DNA from: Arthrobacter sp. ISL-5
GTDB taxonomy: Bacteria > Actinomycetota > Actinomycetes > Actinomycetales > Micrococcaceae
Direction: 5' to 3'
Assembly (NCBI RefSeq): GCF_018613835.1
Contig: NZ_JAGGPM010000045.1
Location: forward strand, 1 to 64,000
DNA: 64,000 nucleotides
Positions 33,195 to 45,401 of the stretch are shown piece after piece. The position numbers and the translations under genes are program-made. How positions within the stretch are numbered: the stretch's first letter is position 1; every line of letters starts with the position of its first letter. A model generated the notes under the pieces. That model saw nothing but the letters and a program-made list of their open reading frames with translations. It did no database searches and had not been told where the DNA came from.

Positions 33195-34943
33195 TCAGCG
33201 CAACGGGACGATGTCTTCCACGCCCAGCCGGGCAGCGTCTGCGGACTCGTCGTCCGGCTGCTGCTGACTGAGCCGTTCGGCTTCCACCCGCGCAAGGTAA
33301 TGCTTGATTTCGCTTTCCCGCTGCGCATCGCTCCAGCCAAGAATTTCTCCCATAAGCTTAGCGACTACCGGCGCGGCGGACACACCCCGGTCCCACGACT
33401 CAATGGAAATGCGGGTCCTGCGGGTCAGGACGTCGTTGACGTGCCGGGCCCCCTCGTGGGTTGCCGCGTACACGGCCTCGGCCTGCAGGTAATCGTCAGC
33501 GCCGGGCAGTGGCTCCGCGAGCTCGGGTTTTTCATGGATGAGGGCCAGCACCTCGGTCGCCATGGACCCGTACCGGTTCAGCAGGTGCTCAACCCTCGCC
33601 ACGTGCACGCCGGTCTCCTCCGCGGTGCGGTTGCGCCGGTTCCAGGCGGCCTTGAACCCGGTGGCGCCCAGCAGCGGTACGGATTCGGTGCAGCTCGGGG
33701 GGACGCGTTCGTCCATGCTGCGGCTGGCTTCATCCACGGCGTCCTTGGCCATGACCCGGTACGTTGTCCACTTGCCTCCGGCCACCACGACAAGCCCCGG
33801 CACGGGATGGGCCACGATGTGTTCGCGGGACAGTTTGGCCGTGGAGTCGTTCTCCCCGGCCAGGAGGGGCCGCAGGCCGGCGTAAACGCCCTCCACATCC
33901 TCCCGGGTGAGCGGACGCTTGAGCACCCTGTTCACGTGCTCCAGAAGGTAGTCGATGTCCTTGCTTGATGCCGCAGGGTGGGCCTTGTCCAGGTGCCAGT
34001 CGGTGTCCGTCGTGCCGATGATCCAGTGCCGTCCCCACGGGATGACGAACAGCACGGATTTTTCGGTGCGCAGGATGAGGCCCACGGTTGACTGGAAACG
34101 GTCCCGGGGCACCACGAGGTGGATCCCCTTGGAGGCACGGACCTTGAGCTGGCCGCGCTCGGTGACCATGGCCTGGGTCTCGTCCGTCCAGACGCCCGTG
34201 GCGTTGATGACCTGCTTGGCCCGGATCTTGAACGTGGAACCGTCCTCATGGTTGACCACCTTGGCCCCCACAACGCGCTCCCCCTCGCGGAGGAAGTCCA
34301 CCACGGCCACCCGATTGACGGCGTGGGCCCCGTAGTAGGCGGCGGTGCGGATGAGGTTGGCCACGTACTTGGCGTCGTCGACCTGGCCGTCGTAGTAGCG
34401 GATGGAGCCCACGAAGGCGTCGTCCTTCAGGCTTGGCGCCGCCCGCAGTGTGCCGCGCCGGGTCAAGTGCTTGTGGAAGGGCACGCCGCGCTTGTGGCCG
34501 CCGGAGATGGACATGATGTCGTACAGCGCAATGCCCGCCCCGACGTACGGCCGCTCGAACGACTTGGACAACGGGTAGAGGAACGGCACGGGCCGCGCCA
34601 GGTGCGGCGCCAGTTCGGAGAGGAGCAGGCCACGTTCGTGCAGCGCCTCCTTCACGAGCCCGAAGTCCAGCATTTCGAGGTAGCGGAGACCCCCGTGAAT
34701 CAGTTTGGAGGAGCGCGACGACGTCCCCGCCGCCCAGTCGCTTGCCTCCACGATGCCCACGTTCAGGCCGCGGGTCACTGCGTCGAGGGCCGTGCCGGTC
34801 CCGACTATTCCGCCGCCCACGACGAGGATGTCCAGTTCCTTGCCCGGCTCCGTGGTGGCCTTGAGCGCCGCGAGCGAAGCTTCCCGCGCCTCGGGGCCCA
34901 AGGCTCCCTTGCTCGCCTCCGCACCTTCAGCAAAACCGCTCAT
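33195..34943 (-). CDS. glpD: Aerobic glycerol-3-phosphate dehydrogenase
   Basis: The 582-residue flavoprotein oxidises glycerol-3-phosphate to dihydroxyacetone phosphate and passes electrons to the quinone pool. The FAD-binding start is DILVVGGGIVGTGTALDAVT, followed by the family signature GTSSRSSKLIHGGLRYLE. ILRTEKSVLFVIPWGRHWII and VYAGLRPLLAG are further GlpD segments. A typical C-terminal helical domain ends the protein. GGATGGAGG lies before the ATG. A near-palindrome with arms GACGTTG and CAACGTC lies just upstream and overlaps the probable promoter. Confidence 0.95.
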   Translation of the reverse strand: MSGFAEGAEASKGALGPEAREASLAALKATTEPGKELDILVVGGGIVGTGTALDAVTRGLNVGIVEASDWAAGTSSRSSKLIHGGLRYLEMLDFGLVKEALHERGLLLSELAPHLARPVPFLYPLSKSFERPYVGAGIALYDIMSISGGHKRGVPFHKHLTRRGTLRAAPSLKDDAFVGSIRYYDGQVDDAKYVANLIRTAAYYGAHAVNRVAVVDFLREGERVVGAKVVNHEDGSTFKIRAKQVINATGVWTDETQAMVTERGQLKVRASKGIHLVVPRDRFQSTVGLILRTEKSVLFVIPWGRHWIIGTTDTDWHLDKAHPAASSKDIDYLLEHVNRVLKRPLTREDVEGVYAGLRPLLAGENDSTAKLSREHIVAHPVPGLVVVAGGKWTTYRVMAKDAVDEASRSMDERVPPSCTESVPLLGATGFKAAWNRRNRTAEETGVHVARVEHLLNRYGSMATEVLALIHEKPELAEPLPGADDYLQAEAVYAATHEGARHVNDVLTRRTRISIESWDRGVSAAPVVAKLMGEILGWSDAQRESEIKHYLARVEAERLSQQQPDDESADAARLGVEDIVPLR

Positions 34944-34963
34944 GACAGGCCTCCATCCTCGCC

Positions 34964-34996
34964 GACGTTGTAGTTCCTTAGACTACTTCCAACGTC
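34964..34996. promoter_or_regulatory. Palindrome over the probable glpD promoter
   Basis: GACGTTG (34964-34970) and CAACGTC (34990-34996) are exact inverse arms, with TAGT and ACTA as inner arms. On the minus strand TAGTCT, a likely -10 hexamer, lies inside. A repressor dimer bound here would block glpD. The protein is not identified in this window. Confidence 0.45.
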
Positions 34997-35030
34997 AGCG
35001 GATGGGCAGGGTGCGGCAGGCGCGAAAGGG

Positions 35031-36167
35031 TCAGTTGCCGGAGTAGGGCGACACCACGACGTCGACCCGCTGGAACGCCTTCAGGTCCGAGTAGCCGGTG
35101 GTTGCCATGGACCGTCGCAGCGCACCGATGAGGTTCGAGGTGCCGTTGGTGTGGTGGCCCGGGCCGAAGAGCACTTCCTCCAGCGGACCCACGGTGCCGA
35201 CATTGACCCTGTCGCCGCGGGGCAGCTCCAGGTGGTGCGCCTCCTGGCCCCAGTGCCAGCCCTTGCCGGGTGCCTCTTCAGCCCGGGCCAGGGCGCTGCC
35301 GAGCATGACGGCGTCGGCTCCCATGGCGATGGCCTTGACGATGTCGCCCGAGGCGCCCATGCCGCCGTCGGCAATCACGTGCACGTAGCGTCCGCCGGAC
35401 TCGTCCATGTAGTCGCGGCGGGCCGCGGCGACGTCGGAAATGGCGGATGCCATGGGCGAATGGATGCCCAGCGCCCGGCGGGTGGTGGTGGTGGCGCCGC
35501 CGCCGAAGCCGACCAGCACGCCGGCCGCGCCGGTGCGCATCAGGTGCAGGGCCGGGGTGTAGCCGGCAGCGCCGCCCACGATGACGGGGACGTCGAGTTC
35601 ATAAATGAACTGCTTCAGGTTCAGCGGTTCGTGGTCCTTCGAAACGTGCTCCGCGGAGACGGTGGTACCGCGGATCACAAAGATGTCGACGCCGGCCGCC
35701 AGCACGGTCTTGTAGTGCTCCTGGGTGCGCTGCGGGGTGAGGGAACCGGCCACGGTGACGCCCGCGGCCCGGATTTCCGCGAGGCGGGAGGTGATCAGGT
35801 CCGGCTGGATGGGCGCCTGGTAGAGCTCCTGCATCCGGCGGGTGACTGCGGGGCTGTTGGTCTCGTCCTCCAGCGCGGCGATCTGGTCCAGCACGGACTG
35901 CGGGTCCTCATACCGGGTCCAGAGGCCCTCGAGGTCAAGGACGCCGAGTCCGCCGAGGCGACCCAGCGCGATGGCGGTCGCGGGCGACATGGCGGAGTCC
36001 ATCGGCGCGGCGATGACGGGCATGTCGAACTTGTAGGCATCGATCTGCCACGAGACGGAGACATCCTTGGGGTCACGCGTACGACGGTTGGGGACGATCG
36101 CGATGTCATCCAGGGAGTAGGCACGACGCCCACGCTTGCCACGGCCAATCTCAATCTCGTAAGTCAC
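35031..36167 (-). CDS. GuaB3-type IMP dehydrogenase paralogue
   Basis: The 378-residue protein begins TYEIEIGRGKRGRRAYSLDD and keeps the TIM-barrel pattern of IMP dehydrogenases (VPVIVGGAAGYTPALHLMRT, VIADGGMGASGDIVKAIAMG, DAVMLGSALARAEE). It has no CBS domains. The loop that carries the catalytic cysteine in GuaB reads GFGGGATTTTRRALG, without cysteine, so it cannot use the normal covalent mechanism. Actinobacteria commonly encode this paralogue next to GuaB. Its function is not settled. The start is GTG with TAAAGT six bases before it. Confidence 0.9.
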   Translation of the reverse strand: MTYEIEIGRGKRGRRAYSLDDIAIVPNRRTRDPKDVSVSWQIDAYKFDMPVIAAPMDSAMSPATAIALGRLGGLGVLDLEGLWTRYEDPQSVLDQIAALEDETNSPAVTRRMQELYQAPIQPDLITSRLAEIRAAGVTVAGSLTPQRTQEHYKTVLAAGVDIFVIRGTTVSAEHVSKDHEPLNLKQFIYELDVPVIVGGAAGYTPALHLMRTGAAGVLVGFGGGATTTTRRALGIHSPMASAISDVAAARRDYMDESGGRYVHVIADGGMGASGDIVKAIAMGADAVMLGSALARAEEAPGKGWHWGQEAHHLELPRGDRVNVGTVGPLEEVLFGPGHHTNGTSNLIGALRRSMATTGYSDLKAFQRVDVVVSPYSGN

Positions 36168-36173
36168 GTGACC

Positions 36174-36179
36174 ACTTTA
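36174..36179 (-). promoter_or_regulatory. -10 hexamer of the guaB3-type gene (leaderless type)
   Basis: TAAAGT on the minus strand ends six bases before the GTG start at 36167. Confidence 0.5.
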
Positions 36180-36389
36180 CTTGACCTCGCGGGCTGCGGC
36201 CGATGACGGCCTGGCGGGACGAACAGGAACTGACAGTTCACACTCTCTTGACCGCTTTTGTCAACGGTTTACAGAACATGAAAATAGACCTAAGTTTGCT
36301 CTCGGTTACCGGCTGAGACGCCAGGTGGCCGCTTTTCACTCCACCCAACTTCGGGCTACCCGTGTGCCCGATGCGAGAAAGCAGATCCA

Positions 36390-37720
<1,331 letters not shown>

Positions 37721-37740
37721 GGGGATCAGGCCCCATCAGG

Positions 37741-37775
37741 CCGCCGGCTGCGCACTGCGCGGCCGGCGGTTTCCT
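37741..37775 (+). terminator. Probable terminator behind the subtilase pseudogene
   Basis: CCGCCGGC and GCCGGCGG form a perfect 8-bp stem, followed by TTTCCTGCTTTCTGCTTTC. The T-content behind it is moderate. Confidence 0.55.
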
Positions 37776-37818
37776 GCTTTCTGCTTTCTGCGGAGGCCGG
37801 CAACTGCGGAAGCCGCCG

Positions 37819-39672
37819 TCAGACTCCCTCGTCCACGCTGAGCTGGGATTCGAACATCCTGAAGTAGCGGCCACGCAGGGCCACGAGCTCCTTGTGCGTG
37901 CCCCGTTCGACTATCCGTCCGTCCTCCAGCATGTACACGATGTCTGCCTTCTCGATCGTCGCGAGGCGGTGGCTGATGGCGATGATGGTGCTGCTCCGGT
38001 CAGCGAAAAGCCGGCTGAAGATCCGGTGCTCGGCGAGGGCATCGATGGCGGAGGTGGGCTCGTCCATCACCATGAAGGACGCATTCCGGTAGAAGTTCCG
38101 GGCCATGGCCAGCCGCTGCCACTGGCCGCCCGACAGTCCGCTGCCCTTGCGGCCGCGCGGGTCCTCCATCCAGTTGCTCACGTGGTTGTCCAGGCCGTTG
38201 GGCAGCTTGTTGATGAAGTCCAGTGCCTCGGCGTCCGCGGCCGCCGTGCGGATACGGGCGTCGTCCCGCGGGGCGTCGACATCGCCGAAGTAGATGTTTT
38301 CCGCAGCCGTGGCGAACTCGTACTTCAGGAATTCCTGGCTCAGCACCGCCAGGTGGCGATGCCAGGATGTGACGTCGACGGCGGCGAGGTCCACGCCGTC
38401 GAGCATCACCTGTCCCGAATCGGGCCGGTACAGCCCGGCGAGGATCCGGATCAGGGTGGACTTGCCTGCCCCGTTCTCCCCCACGATCGCGATGTGCTGG
38501 CCCTCCCGGATGGTCAGGGAAATGCCTTTGATGACCTCCAGTTCGCTGCCCGTGTACGTGAACCGGATATCGCGCAGCTCGACCATTTTCGGCGCCCCCA
38601 GGACGGGCGGCGAATGGTCGGAGTGGACCGGCAGCGCCATGAACAGTTCGTAGTCCTTGAGGTTGGCGAGGTCCTCGTCGATGGAGCTCAGGGAGGAGAC
38701 GAGGTTGTTGGCCGTGGACAGGGCACGGCTGACGATTTGCTGCACATAGAGGAACTGGCCCACCGGCTGGGCGCGGGCGATGATCTGGCCCACCACCCAG
38801 ATCAGCGACACCACTTCCGCGCCATATTGCAGGGCGTCCGCCGCGAGCTGCTTGGGAATGTAGCGCTTCTGGAAGTCGAGCCTGCGCCGCTCGTCGGCCT
38901 CACGCAGCCTCGAGCGCAGCCCCATGAGGTATCCGACGATCCCGTACAGCCGCATTTCGGCGATGTGCTGGGGCCGGAGCAGGTTGGTCTCGATCATGCG
39001 GCGCTGGCGGCGCGAGTCCACCTGGGTGTTCCAGTGGGCAATCTGCTCGCGGGAGAGTTTGAACTGCAGGTAGACACTGGGAACAATCGCCACCAGCACG
39101 ATCACGGCGATCCACCAGCTCACGAGCAGGAGCGCGCCGATGGCCAGGATGACCGAGACCAGCTGCGTGAAGATCGCGGCGATCCGGTCCAGGACCCTGG
39201 CGTAGGAGTCGGAGAATCGCTTGGCGCGGTCGTACAGGTCGACCGTTTCCTTGTCGTCGTAGCGCCAGAACTCCAGGGCGAGGAAGCGTTCGTACATGAG
39301 GTCGCCGACGATGGCGCCCACCTTGAAGCTCATCAGCTGCTGGATGTAGCGGTCCACGCTGCTGAATCCGCCCCAGAAAAGGCCGAGGGCGGCCGTGATG
39401 ATGACATAGACAATCGCCTGCTGCCCCGCAGCGGCGTCCCCGGTGTAGGCCGCCGCCAACGCCGTGGTGGTGAGCGCAGCGAAATACGTGGTGACGAGCG
39501 GCAGCAGAGCCGAGATCAGGGATCCCGCCACCTTCATGACAACAGCCCCGGGCGAGGCCCTGAAACTGACCCTTAGCACCTGCGCCACAGCTCGGGCGTA
39601 GGGCTTCAGGGCGAGCCGCCGCTGGAGTTCCTTTTTCGGATTCAGCTCGACGGGGTGCCGTGGTTGGGACAT
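37819..39672 (-). CDS. ABC transporter, fused permease and ATPase (half-transporter)
   Basis: The 617-residue protein has an N-terminal membrane domain of about 340 residues with several helices (for example VMKVAGSLISALLPLVTTYF and SVILAIGALLLVSWWIAVIV). The ATPase domain shows Walker A VGENGAGKSTLIRILAGLY, signature LSGGQWQRLAMARNFYR, Walker B SFMVMDEPTSAID and the H-loop ISHRLATI. This is the layout of exporters of lipids, peptides or drugs, working as a dimer. The substrate is unknown. TAGGCT ends six bases before the ATG, pointing to a leaderless transcript. Confidence 0.93.
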   Translation of the reverse strand: MSQPRHPVELNPKKELQRRLALKPYARAVAQVLRVSFRASPGAVVMKVAGSLISALLPLVTTYFAALTTTALAAAYTGDAAAGQQAIVYVIITAALGLFWGGFSSVDRYIQQLMSFKVGAIVGDLMYERFLALEFWRYDDKETVDLYDRAKRFSDSYARVLDRIAAIFTQLVSVILAIGALLLVSWWIAVIVLVAIVPSVYLQFKLSREQIAHWNTQVDSRRQRRMIETNLLRPQHIAEMRLYGIVGYLMGLRSRLREADERRRLDFQKRYIPKQLAADALQYGAEVVSLIWVVGQIIARAQPVGQFLYVQQIVSRALSTANNLVSSLSSIDEDLANLKDYELFMALPVHSDHSPPVLGAPKMVELRDIRFTYTGSELEVIKGISLTIREGQHIAIVGENGAGKSTLIRILAGLYRPDSGQVMLDGVDLAAVDVTSWHRHLAVLSQEFLKYEFATAAENIYFGDVDAPRDDARIRTAAADAEALDFINKLPNGLDNHVSNWMEDPRGRKGSGLSGGQWQRLAMARNFYRNASFMVMDEPTSAIDALAEHRIFSRLFADRSSTIIAISHRLATIEKADIVYMLEDGRIVERGTHKELVALRGRYFRMFESQLSVDEGV

Positions 39673-39678
39673 GGATTC

Positions 39679-39684
39679 AGCCTA
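39679..39684 (-). promoter_or_regulatory. -10 hexamer of the ABC transporter gene (leaderless type)
   Basis: TAGGCT on the minus strand ends six bases before the ATG at 39672. Confidence 0.55.
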
Positions 39685-39697
39685 GTCCTGCACGGCC

Positions 39698-39733
39698 CCG
39701 CCGGTTGAGCCACCCCCCAGGCTCAACCGGCGG
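39698..39733 (-). terminator. Strong hairpin behind guaB
   Basis: CCGCCGGTTGAGCC and GGCTCAACCGGCGG form a perfect 14-bp stem with an 8-base loop, 7 bases beyond the guaB stop codon. A T-run is missing on the minus strand, so termination efficiency is uncertain. Confidence 0.65.
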
Positions 39734-39739
39734 TGCTGC

Positions 39740-41248
39740 TTAGCGTGAACCGTAGTTCGGGGCCTCGACGGTCATCTGGATGTCGTGCGGGTGCGATTCC
39801 TTGAGCCCGGCCGGGGTGATCCGCACGAACTTGCCGCGGGCCTTCAGCTCGGCGATGGTCGGCGAACCGACGTAGAACATGGTCTGGCGCAGTCCGCCCA
39901 CCAGCTGGTACGCGACCGAAGCGAGCGGCCCGCGGTAGGCCACGCGGCCTTCGATGCCTTCCGGGATGAGCTTGTCGTCGCCGGAAACGTCGGCCTGGAA
40001 GTAGCGGTCCTTGGAGTAGGACGTGTTCTTGCCGCGGGACTGCATGGCGCCCAGCGAGCCCATGCCGCGGTAGCTCTTGAACTGCTTGCCGTTGACGAAG
40101 ATCAGCTCGCCCGGGGACTCGTCACAGCCGGCCAGCAGCGACCCGAGCATGACGGTGTCGGCTCCGGCGACCAGCGCCTTGCCGATGTCGCCCGAGTACT
40201 GCAGGCCGCCGTCGGCAATCAGCGGGACGCCGGCCGGGATGGCCGCCTTGGCGGACTCGTAGATGGCGGTGATCTGGGGAACGCCCACACCGGCCACCAC
40301 GCGGGTGGTGCAGATCGATCCGGGGCCCACGCCCACCTTGATGCCGTCGGCGCCGGCATCAATCAGGGCCTGCGCGCCTTCGCGGGTGGCGGCCTGGCCG
40401 CCGATGATGTCCACGTGCGCCGCGACCGGATCCGACTTCAGGCGGCGGATCATATCCAGCACGCCCTGGGAGTGTCCGTTGGCGGTGTCCACGAAGAGCG
40501 CATCAACGCCGGCGTCCACGAGCTTCATGGCGCGTTCCCAGCCGTCACCGAAGAAACCGATGGCGGCGCCGACGCGCAGCCGGCCTTCGTCGTCCTTCGT
40601 GGCCAGCGGGTACTGCTCGGCCTTGGTGAAGTCCTTCGTGGTGATGAGGCCCTTGAGCCGGCCCTGCTCGTCCACGAGCGGCAGCTTCTCGATCTTGTTG
40701 GTGGCCAGCTTGTGGGAGGCCTCTTCGCGGCTGATCCCGACGTGGCCGGTGACCAGCGGCATCTTGGTCATGACGTCGCTGACCAGGCGGAGGGGGAAGT
40801 CCGATTCCGGCACGAAGCGGGTGTCCCGGTTGGTCACGATGCCCAGGAGCCGGTTGCCTTCGTCGACGACGGGAAGTCCGGAAACCCGGTACTGCGAACA
40901 GAGCTCGTCGAGTTCCTGCAGCGTGGCCTCGGGGCGGATGGTCAGCGGGTTGGTGATCATGCCGGATTCGCTGCGCTTGACGCGGTCCACCTGGTCGGCC
41001 TGGTCATCGATGGCGAGGTTGCGGTGCACGACGCCCAGGCCGCCCTGCCGTGCCATGGCGATGGCCATGCGGGACTCGGTGACGGTGTCCATGGCTGCAG
41101 AGAGCAGCGGCGTCTGGACGGTGATCCGCTTGGAGATCTTGGAGGACGTGTCCGCATCGGACGGGATGACGTCCGTGTGGCCGGGAAGCAGCAGGACGTC
41201 GTCGTACGTCAGGCCGACGAAGCCGAAGGGGTCGTGTTCGGGCTGGGT
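39740..41248 (-). CDS. guaB: Inosine-5'-monophosphate dehydrogenase
   Basis: The 502-residue enzyme (start MTQPEHDPFGFVGLTYDD behind AGAGG) oxidises IMP to XMP, the rate-limiting step to GMP. The barrel start FVGLTYDDVLLLPGHTDVIP is followed by two CBS domains (residues about 100-220). The catalytic loop GVGPGSICTTRVVAGVGVPQ holds the cysteine, and SYRGMGSLGAMQ is the flap. The product feeds GuaA, encoded 9 kb away. A longer start 12 codons upstream is possible but has no ribosome site. Confidence 0.96.
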   Translation of the reverse strand, partial: TQPEHDPFGFVGLTYDDVLLLPGHTDVIPSDADTSSKISKRITVQTPLLSAAMDTVTESRMAIAMARQGGLGVVHRNLAIDDQADQVDRVKRSESGMITNPLTIRPEATLQELDELCSQYRVSGLPVVDEGNRLLGIVTNRDTRFVPESDFPLRLVSDVMTKMPLVTGHVGISREEASHKLATNKIEKLPLVDEQGRLKGLITTKDFTKAEQYPLATKDDEGRLRVGAAIGFFGDGWERAMKLVDAGVDALFVDTANGHSQGVLDMIRRLKSDPVAAHVDIIGGQAATREGAQALIDAGADGIKVGVGPGSICTTRVVAGVGVPQITAIYESAKAAIPAGVPLIADGGLQYSGDIGKALVAGADTVMLGSLLAGCDESPGELIFVNGKQFKSYRGMGSLGAMQSRGKNTSYSKDRYFQADVSGDDKLIPEGIEGRVAYRGPLASVAYQLVGGLRQTMFYVGSPTIAELKARGKFVRITPAGLKESHPHDIQMTVEAPNYGSR

Positions 41249-41442
41249 CATGAGTGCGCCTCTTACCTTGGTTATGGGGTTCACGGGTAGGGGTTGCAGC
41301 TGATGACCAGCCCGTCATTACGGGACTGGCCTGTGCAGAAGTATTGAATAAATTCTAGAACCTCCGCGGCGATCCCCATATTCCGGAACCGCAATGTGAG
41401 CAATGGCACGCGGGGCCGGCGGCCGCCATGGTCAGGCTGCCG

Positions 41443-43542
41443 CTATTTCCAGCCTGTGGCGGCGAGGAGGCGCTTTTCGAACATCGGGATCATCGACTGC
41501 ACATACGTCTTGGTCAGATGGTTGTCGTCCTTGTAGACGTACACGTTGCCCACCACCGCCGGGCAGATGCCGTCCGCGCAAATGAAGTCGCTCATGTCCA
41601 TCAGGTGCAGGCCGTCCACCCTGCCCTTGTAAGCGTCCAGCGGCGATGACTCTGCCAGGGACTCGCCGAGCGGCGCGTTGCACTCGGCTGCCTGGGCGCC
41701 GTACTTCTGGACGCATTCGGGCATGTTGATGTTGAAGCGCGGGTTGTCCCGGATCCCCACCACATCCATTCCCGCGTCAGTGAACGGCCTGACGCCGTCC
41801 AGGTATCCGGGCACTTCGGTCTCGAAGGGCGCTTCCTTGTGCGTCAGGGTCGCCACCGTGAACACGGCGTCGGGCTTGTGCTCCATCACGTAGGCCGCGC
41901 TGGCCTTGTTGAAGGCGTTGCAGTCGGCGTCGCGCTCAGGCGATTCGGCGCCGAACCGGCAGTTGCCCTTCAGGAGCGTCACCACTTCCCAGCCGTGTTC
42001 CTTGGCGATGGGGCCGAGTGCGGCCATGTACTGCTGGGCATGGGAGTCGCCGAGCACCACAATGCGCTTCTTGACTTTGTCCGGCCGGCTGTTCTGCAGG
42101 CAGCCGCTGAGCAGCGGGTCGCTCGGGACGTTGCCGTCCGTGCACAGTCCGTCGATGTCCGCCCACTCGTTCTTCATGGCGGCAGGTGCCGGAATCACGG
42201 TGGCCTCGGGAGTGGGCTTGCCGGCATTTTCGGGCGCAAGGGCGGCCGCACCCGGCGTCAGCTCCCGCGGCTGCGCGGCGGCCGCCGCTTCGTCCGCGGT
42301 CAGGCGCGTCTGCCAGACGGCAACGGGACCGGCCAGCAGGGCACCGCAGGCAACGATCACGACGGCGGTGCGCCACGCCCGCAGCTGCGGCCAGTGCCAT
42401 TCACGCAGCGGTTTTTCCACGAAGCGGGTGGTCAGCACGGCAAGCACCACCGAGGCGGCCACGATCGCCAGGCCCTGGACGAGGTTGGGGGCGACGACTC
42501 CGGTGCCGGCCAGCGCCAGGACCAGGACGGGCCAGTGCCACAGGTACATGGCGTAGGAGTTGTCCCCGAGGGCCACCAGGGGCTTCGAGCTCAGGACGCG
42601 GTCCACGCCGAACCGGCTGCCGCTCTGGCCGGCAACGATGATGGCCGCCGCCGCCAGCGTGGGCCACAGCGCGATGAAGCCAGGAAAGGACCGGTCGACG
42701 GTGAGCACCAGGCCGCAGGAGATCATGGCCGCGAGCCCCGCCCACCCCAGCACCATACGGAGGGCTTTACCGGGTTTCAGGTAGGGCAGTGACAGCGCCA
42801 GGAGGGATCCCAGTGCGAACTCCCAGAGCCGGGTGCGGGTATCAAAGTATGCGTACGCCTGGTTCGTGGCGGTCTGGTCGACCGAGAAGATGAGCGAGGC
42901 GATGAAGATGCCGCTGAAGGCGACCATCAGGACCAGCCGGTAACTGACCTTCCGTCGGCGCTGCAAAATCCGCCACACCACGGCGGCGCCGGCGAAGATG
43001 AGGGGCCAGAGAATGAAGACCTGGCCCTGGATGGACAAGGACCAGAAGTGCTGCAGCGGGCTGGCTCCGGCATGGTCCTGGGCGTAGTAGTCGACGGCGG
43101 TTTCCGCCAGCAGCCAGTTCTGCCGGTACAGCAGGGAAGCCCAGGCCTCATTGAGGACGTCGGGCCAGCGGCTCTGCGGGATCACCAGCCAGGTGCCCGC
43201 AAGAACACCAAGGATCACCACGACAGCGGCGGGAATCAGCCGTTTGAAGAGGTGCAGCCAGTGGCTCACCAGGCGCAGCGGCTTGCCGCTCTCCACTTTC
43301 CGCACGAACGACAGGGTCAGCAGGAACGCTGAAATCAGCAGGAAGATGTCCACCCCGCCGGAGACGCGGCCGAGCCACACGTGGTACGTGACCACCATGA
43401 GCACGGCCAGGGCGCGGAGGCCCTGGACCTCGGGGCGGTACCCCGCCTTGGCCTTCACCCGGGCGGCCCGCGGTTCCCGGTGTGACTGGTGTGACTGGTG
43501 GTCCGGTTCCTGGTGCGGCGGTTCCATCGTTCTCGCTGACAC
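41443..43542 (-). CDS. OafA-type acyltransferase with SGNH domain
   Basis: A GTG at 43542 with GGAAAGG upstream gives 699 residues; longer in-frame starts lack ribosome sites. The N-terminal part has RPEVQGLRALAVLMVVTYHV, the acyltransferase-3 signature with its catalytic histidine, and about ten membrane helices. A linker rich in Ala and Pro leads to an extracytoplasmic SGNH hydrolase domain: VVLGDSHAQQYMAALGPIAK contains the serine, and DDNHLTKTYVQSMIPMFEKR the Asp/His pair. Such proteins O-acetylate cell-surface polysaccharides or peptidoglycan. The gene stands alone. Confidence 0.9.
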   Translation of the reverse strand: MSARTMEPPHQEPDHQSHQSHREPRAARVKAKAGYRPEVQGLRALAVLMVVTYHVWLGRVSGGVDIFLLISAFLLTLSFVRKVESGKPLRLVSHWLHLFKRLIPAAVVVILGVLAGTWLVIPQSRWPDVLNEAWASLLYRQNWLLAETAVDYYAQDHAGASPLQHFWSLSIQGQVFILWPLIFAGAAVVWRILQRRRKVSYRLVLMVAFSGIFIASLIFSVDQTATNQAYAYFDTRTRLWEFALGSLLALSLPYLKPGKALRMVLGWAGLAAMISCGLVLTVDRSFPGFIALWPTLAAAAIIVAGQSGSRFGVDRVLSSKPLVALGDNSYAMYLWHWPVLVLALAGTGVVAPNLVQGLAIVAASVVLAVLTTRFVEKPLREWHWPQLRAWRTAVVIVACGALLAGPVAVWQTRLTADEAAAAAQPRELTPGAAALAPENAGKPTPEATVIPAPAAMKNEWADIDGLCTDGNVPSDPLLSGCLQNSRPDKVKKRIVVLGDSHAQQYMAALGPIAKEHGWEVVTLLKGNCRFGAESPERDADCNAFNKASAAYVMEHKPDAVFTVATLTHKEAPFETEVPGYLDGVRPFTDAGMDVVGIRDNPRFNINMPECVQKYGAQAAECNAPLGESLAESSPLDAYKGRVDGLHLMDMSDFICADGICPAVVGNVYVYKDDNHLTKTYVQSMIPMFEKRLLAATGWK

Positions 43543-43650
43543 AAACAACCTTTCCAAAGCCGCGGCACAAAGCATCCATGTTACCAATTCGTGATCTTCC
43601 AGACCAATCGGCGGCTCCGCGTGTCGCTCCCTGCGGGCCTCCTCGGGCAA

Positions 43651-43686
43651 CGAAAAGGGCCGGCCCAGCAGCAGCTGGGCCGGCCC
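43651..43686 (-). terminator. Rho-independent terminator of groEL
   Basis: GGGCCGGCCCAGC and GCTGGGCCGGCCC make a 13-bp GC stem with a 4-base loop. On the minus strand TTTTCG follows. It lies about 28 bases beyond the groEL stop codon. Confidence 0.85.
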
Positions 43687-43714
43687 CCTCGCGAGGCTTG
43701 AGTGAGGCTACAGC

Positions 43715-45325
<1,611 letters not shown>

Positions 45326-45401
45326 GGTTTTGTCCTTTCAAGACAGAAACCCCGCGCTGCTGATCCAGTCAGACAAGATCGGCGGCGCGGGGGTCCAAGA
45401 G

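Noticed and set aside
41290..41345. Hairpin CCAGCCCGT...ACGGGACTGG upstream of guaB as a riboswitch or attenuator
   Set aside because: It is short and imperfect with no conserved purine-riboswitch core, and too little supports regulation.
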